A stretch of DNA of 64,000 nt from JAGNKE01 sp964583335 (GTDB lineage Bacteria > Pseudomonadota > Alphaproteobacteria > Micavibrionales > Micavibrionaceae), in contig CAZOVG010000008.1 in assembly GCA_964583335.1 (NCBI GenBank), positions 62,001 to 126,000 on the forward strand. The letters run 5' to 3'. Each line of letters starts with the position of its first letter. The first letter of the stretch is position 1. The translations under genes and the position numbers were made by a program. This document shows positions 15,516 to 23,745 of the stretch, piece by piece. A model generated the notes under the pieces. It did no database searches, was not told the origin of the DNA, and worked only from the letters and a program-made list of their open reading frames with translations.

Positions 15516-16301
15516 ATGGCGACCAAGACCAAACCGCGCGCAAAGACGATCACGGCCCTAAAGGGACAAAAGCCGGGTGTCACCAAGCTCGCGGCGGATA
15601 CGTGGGTCATCCCGTGCGGACTGCTGGACGATTGGGATGAGCCGGAAAGTGAGTATGCGCCCACCGTGAAGCGCGCCGTTCTAGACGGATACGCGCTCAC
15701 CTATGCGCTGCTGGGCGAGCAGGATGAAGCCACCGGCGAACGGCGCGCTTCACTCGCCCTCAGCTTCCGGCCAGAGCCTTCGATCCGCAATATCCGCCTG
15801 ATTGCAATGGCCGATGCGCTCAAGGGACTCGCTCATGTCAAAGGCGAGTTTCCGGGTTTCGATGCATTCCGCAAGAAAGACAGTGAAACCGGCCCCACAG
15901 GCGATCCCATCACCATTCAAAGGACTGTGCGCAAAGACAAATCCCGATTTTCTTGCACGGTCGCCTCGGAATTTTTTACAATCGCCTTCGATTACGATTT
16001 CACGAAACATCTAATTTCGCGGTTCAGATATTCACCGCAGCCGGATTTGAAAGAGACAAAGACTGGAAAGCGCAGACCATACAGACAACGCGGCGAACTT
16101 CCCGATCCCGAGTCGTCCCCTCGCGCCGAAGTGAATCGCCAAGACGCAAAATTCCAGACCCGTATCAGCAAGGACTCCTCCGACAGGGTGGACGCCTTCT
16201 TGCGCGCCTCGGGCCTCAAAAAGAACGAGATGACCGAACGCGCGCTTGCCGAATTTATCGAGCGCCATGCCGACGAGTTCGGGTATGAGCCGGATTCCTG
16301 A
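15516..16301 (+). CDS. Element protein with C-terminal ribbon-helix-helix-like end
   Basis: A 261-residue protein from the ATG at 15516. The N-terminus is basic (ATKTKPRAKTITALKG). The middle is mixed alpha/beta with no motif I know. The last 50 residues (FQTRISKDSSDRVDAFLRAS, then KKNEMTERALAEFIERHADE) have the pattern of a ribbon-helix-helix DNA-binding domain. It may regulate the following operon, whose upstream gap carries repeated ATCCCACTA sites. Function is otherwise unknown. It is the first gene of the cluster leading to the coupling ATPase. Confidence 0.65.
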   Translation: MATKTKPRAKTITALKGQKPGVTKLAADTWVIPCGLLDDWDEPESEYAPTVKRAVLDGYALTYALLGEQDEATGERRASLALSFRPEPSIRNIRLIAMADALKGLAHVKGEFPGFDAFRKKDSETGPTGDPITIQRTVRKDKSRFSCTVASEFFTIAFDYDFTKHLISRFRYSPQPDLKETKTGKRRPYRQRGELPDPESSPRAEVNRQDAKFQTRISKDSSDRVDAFLRASGLKKNEMTERALAEFIERHADEFGYEPDS

Positions 16302-16303
16302 AA

Positions 16304-16340
16304 TAGTGTGATCCCACTATCTTGAAATGTCATCCCACTA
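16304..16340 (+). promoter_or_regulatory. Operator-like repeats before the membrane cluster
   Basis: ATCCCACTA occurs at 16311-16319 and 16332-16340, exactly 21 bp apart, that is two helical turns. The first copy is also half of TAGTG-N6-CACTA. Such phased repeats suit a dimeric regulator, possibly the RHH-like protein encoded just upstream. No binding data exist. Confidence 0.42.
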
Positions 16341-16398
16341 ACGCTATGTTCCCTGCGTAGGCCCTGCACTCGGGCTGGGCCGCGCAAGGGAAGCCGTC

Positions 16399-17775
16399 AT
16401 GGGCGCACTCTTCACGACCCCGGTTCGCCAAGCCTCTTCGGTGGGTCATCGCCGCGCGGCCTTTCTCGCTGGGTTTCGCTCTGAACATTCCGATCTGACG
16501 CTGGCGCTGCGGCGTCTTCGCAGCAGCAGGCCCGATTTCTCACCTTCACAGCTTGAGCGGATCGTCGCCTCCGGCGTTGCGGAAATGGATGCGCTCGCCG
16601 CGCAAAGCGCCGCTCAATTCGAGCGCCTTAGCCAAGCGCGGCTTCATGCGTACCGGGCGCATAGGGCCTTTCAGGATGAGCACGGCCTCACAACTCCCGC
16701 CAAGACGCCGGACATGCTGTCTGCGCTCCTTGTGCTGATGATCTGCGGTCTCGCTGAAGCCGCGTTCACCGCCGTGCTGATGATCACCGGCGGCAAGATG
16801 ACGATCCTTGAAGGCTTCGGCTATGGCGCGACGGTCGCCGCCGTCAATCTCGCCGTGGGCACGCTCACCGGATTTCTGCCACTCCGGTATGCGGGCTTCA
16901 AGCGCAACGCGCCTAACCCGCAGCCGCGCGACGCCATGATCCGCGCCGTCTCAACGGGATCATTCGCTTTTGCGATGTTCGTCCTGACGGTTCTGCATTT
17001 CGCGGCGGCGCGGGTTCGCGTCACCGGCTCGGCCACCAGCATTTTCGATTTCTCGGCTGTCAGTTTCGGCGCGACGTTTGCCGATTATTACGCGCTCGGC
17101 GTGATGGCGATTGGCGCGGTCGGTGCGGTTCTGGCTATCTACAAAGGTTTTAACGGCTTCTCCGATCCCGTACCCGGCTATACCGACTCCCGCCGCTCCG
17201 CAGGCGAGCGCATTGATGCGGAAGGGCAGGATGCCCATGACAACGCGCTCGCCTCTCTGGCGGAAATGTTTGCGCGAACGGGCGATGAGGCGGACTCCCT
17301 TCTGGCCGATGCCGATGAACGCATACGCTCGTATGCCGATCAGCATGATGCGCTCGCCCGCCGGATCGCTGTTCATAACGGCCTGATCGAAACCGCCTGC
17401 GATGATCTCAAGCTGGCCGTTCAGGATGAAGCAGCGCGGCAAAGCTTCATCGCCGGACAATCCCAAGCGCCGGAGCCTCTGCGGCTTCAAGAGCTGGAAG
17501 CGCTCACACTTCCTGATCTGCCGGATGATGAAGCTGGTGTGGCTATTCCTGCCATGCCGCAAGCCGACGCCTTCACGCGCTTGCAAGCCGCGCATGATGC
17601 GGGGGCCTCAATGATCCGCAGCGCCTTCAACGCCTTCCTGACTGATCTCACCCGCTTTGATTTTCACCCCGGTCCAAAGGAGATTCCCAATGCGGACCAC
17701 GCGCTCCCCAACACGCAAAGCCTTCCAAAGAAGCGCGCCAATGGCCATGCGCCGCCGCTCCACGCCGGGAAGTAA
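16399..17775 (+). CDS. Four-helix membrane protein with long cytosolic helical tail
   Basis: A 458-residue protein. Residues 1-110 are helical and charged. Four hydrophobic segments then follow: about 113-138, 145-172, 192-213 and 230-252. The C-terminal 200 residues are hydrophilic and mostly coiled-coil-like, with a basic, Pro-containing end. No catalytic motif or known family is recognised. The gene overlaps the next one by 86 bp and is followed by three more coupled genes ending in the coupling ATPase, so it is probably a membrane component of the element's transfer apparatus. That role is inferred from the operon only. Confidence 0.72.
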   Translation: MGALFTTPVRQASSVGHRRAAFLAGFRSEHSDLTLALRRLRSSRPDFSPSQLERIVASGVAEMDALAAQSAAQFERLSQARLHAYRAHRAFQDEHGLTTPAKTPDMLSALLVLMICGLAEAAFTAVLMITGGKMTILEGFGYGATVAAVNLAVGTLTGFLPLRYAGFKRNAPNPQPRDAMIRAVSTGSFAFAMFVLTVLHFAAARVRVTGSATSIFDFSAVSFGATFADYYALGVMAIGAVGAVLAIYKGFNGFSDPVPGYTDSRRSAGERIDAEGQDAHDNALASLAEMFARTGDEADSLLADADERIRSYADQHDALARRIAVHNGLIETACDDLKLAVQDEAARQSFIAGQSQAPEPLRLQELEALTLPDLPDDEAGVAIPAMPQADAFTRLQAAHDAGASMIRSAFNAFLTDLTRFDFHPGPKEIPNADHALPNTQSLPKKRANGHAPPLHAGK

Positions 17776-18610
17776 CGCCCGCATGGTCAAGACCGGCGCG
17801 TTGATCGCATTGCCCGTGATCGTGGCTGGAGTCGGCGCACTGGTGATGGGCGAAGCCCTGAAGGAGCCGCGTATCGGCCAAGACTTTTGTTACGCAAGTA
17901 ACGGCCCACGTCCGAATGCGGCATTCTTCGTCGATGTGAGTTTCACGGGCGATACAAGCGCAGCACAGGATCGCGATCTGACCCGCGCGCTCAATGACGC
18001 TTATTCCACGCTTCCGGCCAATGGGCGGCTTTCAGTCTTCACGACCGCTAACGCAGTCGTTGGCTCGTTGCCGGTTCCCGTGCTGTCTGTGTGCCGTCCA
18101 CCGGCAAACGAGCAAGAACAAGATGCGCTGGGTCTCGGCTCCAAACCTGCGCCCTATCTCAGTCATCAAGCCCAAGAAGCGCGTAACGCTTTCGCTGCGT
18201 CCGTCGCGGCGCTGCTCGCCCAAGCCAAGGACCGCGAGCAAATCGCCAAGGACAGCCCCATCCTCGAACAGGTGCAGGGGATTTCACGCTATCGGTTCGA
18301 CGGGCCGCTCAAATCCCTGACGCTCTATACGGACGGCCTGCAAAACTCGGAATCCTTCCAGTTCTGCCAGAGCCAAGGGCACATGCCGCCTTTCGCGCTC
18401 TTCGCGCAAAAGCCCGGATACCGTTTCCTCAAGCCTGAACCGTTTGAGGGCGTGGCGGTCAACGTATTGCTGATCGAGTTCGGAACGCTGCCCTCAAGCG
18501 TTCTGCCCTTCTGCACGTCTGATGAGGTTCGCGCCTTCTGGCCGGATTATTTCCGCAACAATGGCGCGGCCTCCGTCCAGCTCTCCCGCCTGCGTTACGG
18601 GGGGCTGTGA
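17690..18610 (+). CDS. Membrane-anchored VWA-like protein
   Basis: A 306-residue protein starting at the ATG at 17690, chosen because AAAGGAGATTCCC lies directly before it; the start is within the upstream gene. A basic N-terminus (TRSPTRKAFQRS) precedes one membrane helix at about 34-54, and the remainder probably lies outside the inner membrane. AFFVDVSFTGDTS followed by LTLYTDGLQNS has the DxSx(S/T)...TDG layout of a von Willebrand A domain with a metal-ion-dependent adhesion site. Several Cys residues (CYAS, SVC, FC.S, FCTS) could form periplasmic disulfides. It probably works with the flanking membrane proteins; family not known to me. Confidence 0.7.
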   Translation: MRTTRSPTRKAFQRSAPMAMRRRSTPGSNARMVKTGALIALPVIVAGVGALVMGEALKEPRIGQDFCYASNGPRPNAAFFVDVSFTGDTSAAQDRDLTRALNDAYSTLPANGRLSVFTTANAVVGSLPVPVLSVCRPPANEQEQDALGLGSKPAPYLSHQAQEARNAFAASVAALLAQAKDREQIAKDSPILEQVQGISRYRFDGPLKSLTLYTDGLQNSESFQFCQSQGHMPPFALFAQKPGYRFLKPEPFEGVAVNVLLIEFGTLPSSVLPFCTSDEVRAFWPDYFRNNGAASVQLSRLRYGGL

Positions 18611-19527
18611 TGGTCCTCGCGCGCTCCCCGCAACAACCCGGACCGCCGCTCTGGCTCGCACTGATCCTGTGGTGTGTCCGCATGGCGTTTCTGGCTGTGA
18701 TCTTCGCATGGATCGGGCGGGCCTTCGTGCTGCTCGAAAGTCAGAGGGATGTGTACGCGGCCTTTCAACGGGGACTCTTTCTGGTGCCCGATACGCTCGC
18801 TCTTGCATGGCAAGCGGTTCTAGAGTTCACCGCGCCGCTGCGGGATCGGCTATTCCCGCCGCAACCCGTGTTCATCGGCGTAGAGTCAACGCCGCCAGAC
18901 GCTCCGGCCTCTTCGCCAATATCATTCTCTCTTTCGCCTGCGCTTATTCAAACCTGTCTCTGGATCGCCGGTGCGCAAGCGCTGGTCACACTGTGGGCGC
19001 TGATCGCCCGCAGCGACGCGGCGCGCATGTGGGATGGACCCGGCGCGCTGGCCGTTCTAGAGCCGCGCGCGCGGGTCGTCTTCTATGGCTTGCCGCTCGC
19101 ACTGGCGGCCTATGAAGCCTACCGCGTTTGGGAAGTCAGCACGGGCGAAGCGCTGCTGATCGCCGCCTTCACCCTGATCCTGCGGCTGCTCCCGTGGCTC
19201 GTGGGCTTGCCGTTCTGGATCGCCGAAGAGGTGCTGGGCCTGAACTTCACTTCGCTGCGCACGCTTTCATTCATCCCGGCGTTCCTCCCGCGCAAAGATC
19301 AGGCTTCGTCAAAGCCGGTGACCTCTGCGCCCGATGCGCCGCGCCCGGATTATCCCGCTTCCCTCGCGCTGTTCGGCCTGAAGCCGGACTGCTCGCCAGA
19401 TGATGCGATGGATGCGTACCGCGCGCATCTGCGCATGAACCATCCGGGACGTGGCGGCGCGAACGAGCATTTGAAGACTCTCAACGCCGCGTTCGAAACC
19501 ATCAAGCGTCAGCGGGGGTGGGCATGA
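18610..19527 (+). CDS. Membrane protein with degenerate C-terminal J-like domain
   Basis: A 305-residue protein; its ATG overlaps the preceding TGA. Four hydrophobic segments (about 14-44, 113-138, 155-175 and 182-212) are followed by a basic linker. The C-terminal 55 residues resemble a Tim14/DnaJ-type J domain: ALFGLKPDCSPDDAMDAYRA, then HLRMNHPGRGGANEHLKTLN. The invariant HPD that stimulates DnaK is HPG here, so DnaK activation is doubtful and a scaffold role is more likely. The stop overlaps the coupling ATPase start, which suggests the two are made together and may form a membrane complex. Confidence 0.73.
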   Translation: MVLARSPQQPGPPLWLALILWCVRMAFLAVIFAWIGRAFVLLESQRDVYAAFQRGLFLVPDTLALAWQAVLEFTAPLRDRLFPPQPVFIGVESTPPDAPASSPISFSLSPALIQTCLWIAGAQALVTLWALIARSDAARMWDGPGALAVLEPRARVVFYGLPLALAAYEAYRVWEVSTGEALLIAAFTLILRLLPWLVGLPFWIAEEVLGLNFTSLRTLSFIPAFLPRKDQASSKPVTSAPDAPRPDYPASLALFGLKPDCSPDDAMDAYRAHLRMNHPGRGGANEHLKTLNAAFETIKRQRGWA

Positions 19528-21176
19528 CTTCTTTGCACTTCCCGCGCGGACTCGAAAGCACGGCGCACGAGGCGATGCTCGCGACGGCTCGTTGGGCGGA
19601 TGAGGATGAACGCGCGGGCCTCATGGCATCCGGCATACTGGCGTATGCGCCGGGTTCCTTCTGGCTGGCGCGTGATCCCGCAAGCGGCCAACCCTGCGGC
19701 GTGATGGATGATCGGCATATCGTCACCATCGCCGGATCGCGCGCGGGCAAAGGCCGTTCGGGCATTATCCCCAACCTCTGCCTTTATCCCGGCTCGGTCG
19801 TCTGTATCGACGCCAAGGGCGAGAACCTCAAACGCACGGCGGCGCGGCGCGGACACGGCACGGCCAGCATCGAGGGGATGCATCAACAGGTGCGCGCACT
19901 GGCTCCGTTCACGGAAAGCGCGGTGCCCTTGGAATATCGCGCGACCTTCAATCCGCTGGCGCTGGTCGATCCCGACTCCGATGAGGCGGTAGAAACGGCG
20001 GGGCTGATCGCCGACGCGCTTGTTATGTCCGGCGAAGCCAAGGACGCGCATTGGGATGAAAGCGCCCGTGCATGGATTGAAGCGGTGATCCTGCTGGTGG
20101 CTGCGCATCCGTTACTCGCAAACAAGCGCGATCTCGTCACCGTGAAACGGCTGATCAAAGGCACGCTGCGCCTCGACCCTTTCGATGATCGCCCGCCGCA
20201 TGAACAGCTTTATGAAGCGATGGAACGGATGGCCGATCTTGGAATTGTCGGCGAAGTCATCGCCGGGGCGGCTTCCTCGATGCAGGGCATGGGCAAGGAT
20301 GAGCGCGGCTCGGTTCTCTCCACGGTCAGCCGCAATCTCAAATTCCTGGACTCGAAAGGCATTCAGCGCTCGCTCACCGGAACGAATGACTGGAGCCTTG
20401 ATGATCTGAAGACCGATCCGCACGGCTTTACGCTCTATTTGGTGCTGCCTCTGAGGTACATGGCCACCCATGCGCGCTGGCTGCGCCTGATCGTCGGCCT
20501 GCTGGTTGCGCGCATGGAAGCGCTCGATGGGCAGCCAGCATCGGGGTTCCCGGTTCTAGCCGTGCTGGATGAAGCCAATGTCCTCGGGCATATGCGCACC
20601 ATCGAACAGAGCGCGGGCTTCATGGCCGGATACGGCCTCAAGCTCTGGACCGTCTGGCAAGACCTCTCGCAGCTCAAGCGCCATTACCGCGAAAGCTGGG
20701 AGACGTTTCTGGGCAATGCGGGAACGCTGGTCTTCTTCGGCAATACCGATCTCACCACGCTCGATCATATCGCCAAGCGCCTCGGTCAGACGGAAATCCT
20801 GCAAACCAATATCAATCACACGCAAAGCCGCAGCGTCGCCAAGCGCGACCTCTCGGCCTTGGAGAAGATCGCCCGCGCGCAAGGGGGTGGCGGCGTCGAA
20901 GCGTTCCTGAAGCGCTTTACGGTCGAATCCGGCGCGATTGGCGAAACCATCACCGAAACCGCATCAACGGCCCGCTCGCAAACAAAGGTGCGCACGCCGC
21001 TGATGACGGCGGATGAAGTGGCGCTGTGGTTCGCCCGCGAAACCAGCCTGCAAATCGTCTTCATCGCAGGGCTAAGGCCGCTCGCCCTCAAGCGCACCGA
21101 TTACGACCGCGATCCCGCCTTTGCGGGCAAGGTCGCCACTATTCTTCACCCCCAGCCTGAAAGGAAAACAGAATGA
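19524..21176 (+). CDS. TraG/VirD4-type coupling ATPase without its own membrane helices
   Basis: A 550-residue protein. Walker A is GSRAGKGR (71-78) in the family context HIVTIAGSRAGKGRSGIIPN. Walker B is VLAVLDEANVLGHM near 345. Downstream LKLWTVWQDLSQLKRHY and NAGTLVFFGNTD are typical of type IV coupling proteins, which pump the relaxase-DNA complex to a secretion channel. Unlike usual VirD4/TraG members, no N-terminal membrane segments are present. The two multi-helix proteins encoded just upstream could supply membrane attachment. The ATG at 19524 is preferred over the GTG at 19518. With no channel genes in the element, it must use another element's type IV system. Confidence 0.9.
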   Translation: MTSLHFPRGLESTAHEAMLATARWADEDERAGLMASGILAYAPGSFWLARDPASGQPCGVMDDRHIVTIAGSRAGKGRSGIIPNLCLYPGSVVCIDAKGENLKRTAARRGHGTASIEGMHQQVRALAPFTESAVPLEYRATFNPLALVDPDSDEAVETAGLIADALVMSGEAKDAHWDESARAWIEAVILLVAAHPLLANKRDLVTVKRLIKGTLRLDPFDDRPPHEQLYEAMERMADLGIVGEVIAGAASSMQGMGKDERGSVLSTVSRNLKFLDSKGIQRSLTGTNDWSLDDLKTDPHGFTLYLVLPLRYMATHARWLRLIVGLLVARMEALDGQPASGFPVLAVLDEANVLGHMRTIEQSAGFMAGYGLKLWTVWQDLSQLKRHYRESWETFLGNAGTLVFFGNTDLTTLDHIAKRLGQTEILQTNINHTQSRSVAKRDLSALEKIARAQGGGGVEAFLKRFTVESGAIGETITETASTARSQTKVRTPLMTADEVALWFARETSLQIVFIAGLRPLALKRTDYDRDPAFAGKVATILHPQPERKTE

Positions 21177-21568
21177 GTAAATCGTATGAGAGCAAATCCA
21201 ACGAGCGTGAAACCGAAGCCCGTGCCGACACCCGCGCTGATAATCGTCCTGTCGATGTAATCCGCGACGGCAATCTCAAGGCCAGCATCTGGCGCAATGA
21301 AGGGGAGAACAACGTCTCCTACGCGACCACGATTGCGCGGACCTACAAGACCGAAGACGACGCATACCGCGAAAGTAACAGCTTCACCGGCACGGAATTG
21401 CTGCGCGTCTCCGAGCTGGCCCGCAAAGCCTATGACCGCAGCAACGATCTGCGCCGCGATGATTATGAGCGTGGCGAAAGCAAATCCCGCGAGTCGCCCG
21501 CGCGCGGTGAAGATCACACGCGTAATGGCGAAGTGAATCACGCCGCCGAACGCGGCGGCAGGCGTTGA
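21173..21568 (+). CDS. Small hydrophilic element protein
   Basis: A 131-residue protein overlapping the ATPase stop (ATGA). The N- and C-terminal ends are highly charged and probably disordered. The core, IRDGNLKASIWRNEGENN through SFTGTELLRVSELARKAYDR, matches a pattern I recall from uncharacterised proteins in alphaproteobacterial mobile elements. No enzymatic motif is visible. It is last in the coupled cluster and may assist DNA transfer or bind nucleic acid; this is an inference. Confidence 0.7.
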   Translation: MSKSYESKSNERETEARADTRADNRPVDVIRDGNLKASIWRNEGENNVSYATTIARTYKTEDDAYRESNSFTGTELLRVSELARKAYDRSNDLRRDDYERGESKSRESPARGEDHTRNGEVNHAAERGGRR

Positions 21569-21627
21569 TTACATCCGTATGCAGACCTTTTTTCTTGCAC
21601 GGGAAGGATGAAATAGATTAGAACAAT

Positions 21628-21642
21628 GTTCCTATTTTGTTC
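21628..21642 (+). promoter_or_regulatory. LexA-type SOS box (GTTC-N7-GTTC)
   Basis: GTTC at 21628-21631, seven bases, then GTTC at 21639-21642 exactly match the alphaproteobacterial LexA operator pattern. It lies 60 bp before the start of the recombinase operon in an AT-rich, promoter-like gap. A partner GAAC at 21621 and a TTCTTC/GAAGAA repeat follow the same theme. By chance one such match per strand might be expected in a window this size, so the location is what makes it persuasive. Confidence 0.6.
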
Positions 21643-21701
21643 TTCTTAGAAGAAAGGAAGAAAGACCAAAACAGACCGGCAGACAAGGAAAGGATTTCGC
21701 G

Positions 21702-22067
21702 ATGACGCACCCCGGCAACACCACTCAAGACGGCGCTCCGCACGATGCGGGCCGTGCCAATGGGCGTCCGGTCGTGACCTTCGATGTCAGCCGGTACGAG
21801 CATTTTCTGGAAGATGAGGGGCTAAGCGCAGAGCAAAAACGCGCGATGCTCGAAGCCCTCTGGTCGATCATCGTCAGCTTCGTTGATCTTGGCTTCGGCG
21901 TTCATCCGGTTCAACAGGCTCAGAGGCAGCAAGCCTGTGGACAAAATGACGATGAAGATTCGCAAAATTCCGGGGGAGTCCTTGATGAGGTATACTCAAA
22001 CGGATCAGCACAAATCATAGAAGGAGAGGCCGTCGTCCTGAGCGCGGCGGGAGAAGTGGATTCATGA
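21702..22067 (+). CDS. Small recombinase-partner protein, unknown function
   Basis: A 121-residue protein with an AAGGAAAGGA site before its ATG. The central segment FDVSRYEHFLEDEGLSAEQK, then RAMLEALWSIIVSFVDLGFG, looks like a conserved folded unit; the ends are low-complexity and acidic. Its stop overlaps the recombinase start (ATGA), so it is co-translated and could be a recombination-directionality or regulatory partner. I recognise no named family. Confidence 0.65.
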   Translation: MTHPGNTTQDGAPHDAGRANGRPVVTFDVSRYEHFLEDEGLSAEQKRAMLEALWSIIVSFVDLGFGVHPVQQAQRQQACGQNDDEDSQNSGGVLDEVYSNGSAQIIEGEAVVLSAAGEVDS

Positions 22068-23659
22068 AAGGACTAGCCGAACAAAAAACAAACCAGCCCA
22101 AAGCCGTCATCTATGCGCGCGTCTCCAGCACCGCGCAGACCAAGCGCGGGGACGGTCTCGGATCGCAGGAAACGCGCTGCCGTGAATATGCCCGCATGAA
22201 GGGCTATCAGGTCGCCAACGTCTTCAGCGACGATATGTCGGGCAGTCTCGCCACGCGCCCCGGCATGGTCGCGATGCTCCAATACCTGCGCAAGAACCGC
22301 AAGGACCGGCTCGCGGTCATCATCGACGATGTGTCCCGACTTGCGCGCGGCCTCGAAGCGCATTTGCAGTTGCGCACGGCCATCGCTGATGCCGGGGGAC
22401 GGCTCGAAAGCCCCTCGATTGAGTTTGGGGAAGATTCCGACTCCCTGCTCGTTGAGAATTTGCTGGCCTCCGTTTCGCAGCACCAGCGCCAGAAGAACGC
22501 GGAGCAAACCGTCAACCGGATGCGCGCCCGCGTGATGAACGGCTATTGGTGTTTCCAGCCGCCCATTGGCTACAAATACGAACGCTCCTCGCGCTTCGGC
22601 AAGGTGCTGGTGCGTGATGAGCCGTTCGCCTCGATCATTCAGGACGCCCTCGAAGGCTTCGCGTCTGGCCGTTTCGAAAGCCAAGCGGAAGTGAAGCGCT
22701 TTCTGGAAAGCCAGCCCGCCTTTCCGAAAGACCTCCCCAACGGTGAAATCCGCGCCCAGCGCATCACCGACATTCTCAACCGGCCCGTCTATGCCGGGAT
22801 GATCGAAGTGCCCAATTGGAACGTCTCCCTGCGCAAGGGGCACCATGAGGGGCTGGTGAGCTTCGCCACCTATCAGCGCGTTCAGGAGCGTTTGCGTGAA
22901 GGCGGACGCGCGCCCTCACGTAAGGACGTGACCAAGGACTTCCCCTTGCGCGGCGCGATCCTCTGCGCGTGCTGCGAGAAGCCCCTGACGGCGGCATGGG
23001 CCAAGGGAAGCCAGCGCCGCTATCCCTATTATTTCTGCTTTACCAAGGGCTGCGATAACCACCGCAAGTCGATTGCGCGGGAAAAGATCGAAGGCGACTT
23101 CGAAACCCTGCTCACCGCCATGCGGCCCGCCCCCAACCTTGTGGGCGTCATCGGCGCGATGTTCCGCGATGCTTGGGATCAGCGCCTTGCGCACGGCATG
23201 GACATGCAAAAGACGCTGCGCGCATCTCTGGCCAAGCTCGATAAGCAAATCGAAGCCCTTCTGGATCGCATCGTCGATGCCTCAAGCGCGTCCGTGGTCA
23301 GCGCCTATGAGAAGCGCATCGGCGCGCTCGAATCCGAGAAGCTGGTGATCGAGGAAAAGCTCTCATCCGCGGGCAAGCCTGTCCGCACCTTTGAAGAGAT
23401 GTTCGAACACGCGCTCGCCTTTCTCTCAAACCCTTTGAAACTCTGGCTTTCTGATCGGATCGAGCACAAGCGCACGGCCCTGAAACTGATCTTTTCGGAG
23501 CGTTTGGCGTATGACCCGGAATCGGGATTTCGAACACCGAAAATATCCATGCCGTTCAAACTGTTGGCGGATTATTCCGGCGATAAAAGTAGAATGGCGC
23601 GCTCGGCAGGATTCGAACCTGCGACCTTTGCCTCCGGAGGGCAACGCTCTATCCTCTGA
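22064..23659 (+). CDS. Large serine recombinase (element integrase)
   Basis: A 531-residue protein. The resolvase/invertase domain starts AVIYARVSS with nucleophile Ser21, followed by SQETRCREYA and IIDDVSRLAR. A Recombinase domain follows (GYKYERSSRFGK, ITDILNRPVYAGMIEV), then a zinc-ribbon (CACCEKPL...FCFTKGCD) and a coiled coil (about 385-440). It catalyses integration and excision at attachment sites. The last 22 codons (RMARSAGFEPATFASGGQRS...) are the antisense of the tRNA-Arg gene, so the reading frame is completed by the target site. That places the attachment site inside the tRNA. A LexA-type box lies upstream of its operon. Confidence 0.94.
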   Translation: MKGLAEQKTNQPKAVIYARVSSTAQTKRGDGLGSQETRCREYARMKGYQVANVFSDDMSGSLATRPGMVAMLQYLRKNRKDRLAVIIDDVSRLARGLEAHLQLRTAIADAGGRLESPSIEFGEDSDSLLVENLLASVSQHQRQKNAEQTVNRMRARVMNGYWCFQPPIGYKYERSSRFGKVLVRDEPFASIIQDALEGFASGRFESQAEVKRFLESQPAFPKDLPNGEIRAQRITDILNRPVYAGMIEVPNWNVSLRKGHHEGLVSFATYQRVQERLREGGRAPSRKDVTKDFPLRGAILCACCEKPLTAAWAKGSQRRYPYYFCFTKGCDNHRKSIAREKIEGDFETLLTAMRPAPNLVGVIGAMFRDAWDQRLAHGMDMQKTLRASLAKLDKQIEALLDRIVDASSASVVSAYEKRIGALESEKLVIEEKLSSAGKPVRTFEEMFEHALAFLSNPLKLWLSDRIEHKRTALKLIFSERLAYDPESGFRTPKISMPFKLLADYSGDKSRMARSAGFEPATFASGGQRSIL

Positions 23660-23670
23660 GCTACGAGCGC
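23595..23670 (-). tRNA. tRNA-Arg (anticodon CCG)
   Basis: The minus strand folds as a complete cloverleaf. The acceptor GCGCTCG pairs with CGAGCGC; the D arm is GCTC/GAGC; the anticodon stem TTGCC/GGCAA holds the loop CTCCGGA (anticodon CCG, reading CGG). The T arm is GCAGG-TTCGAAT-CCTGC, and CCA is encoded. The recombinase gene runs antisense into it and stops at 23659, so the tRNA is the integration target and its 3' part has been restored by the element. Confidence 0.96.
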
Positions 23671-23707
23671 GTACACGAAGAAATTAGCAGAGAACGCCGC
23701 ATCTTAC

Positions 23708-23745
23708 ACAAAAAAAAGCGCCCGGCAAGCCTTTGCCGGACGCCC
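23708..23745 (-). terminator. Rho-independent terminator for the ABC ATPase transcript
   Basis: Read on the minus strand, GCGTCCGGCAA-AGGC-TTGCCGGGCGC (one mismatch) is followed by eight T residues. It closes the minus-strand sspB-hydrolase-ABC transcript before the tRNA gene. Confidence 0.9.

Larger units (their letters stand above)
5870..23670. mobile_element. Integrative mobilizable element in tRNA-Arg(CCG)
   Basis: About 17.8 kb of element genes lie between an intergenic boundary near 5.87 kb and the tRNA-Arg at 23595-23670. Element hallmarks in order are: MobC and relaxase at the left end; ArdA and a restriction-modification system in the middle; a TraG/VirD4-like coupling ATPase; and a serine recombinase at the right end whose last codons lie in the tRNA. 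No VirB/Trb secretion genes occur, so it is mobilizable rather than self-transmissible. The right edge is well fixed by the tRNA; the left edge is inferred from gene content and from a degenerate tRNA-like patch at 5871-5903. Confidence 0.85.

Noticed and set aside
14831..15700. 289-codon minus frame and 110-codon plus frame (14910-15242) in the element gap
   Set aside because: Ser/Arg/Gly/Pro-rich without motifs; the minus frame also runs over the start of the gene at 15516.
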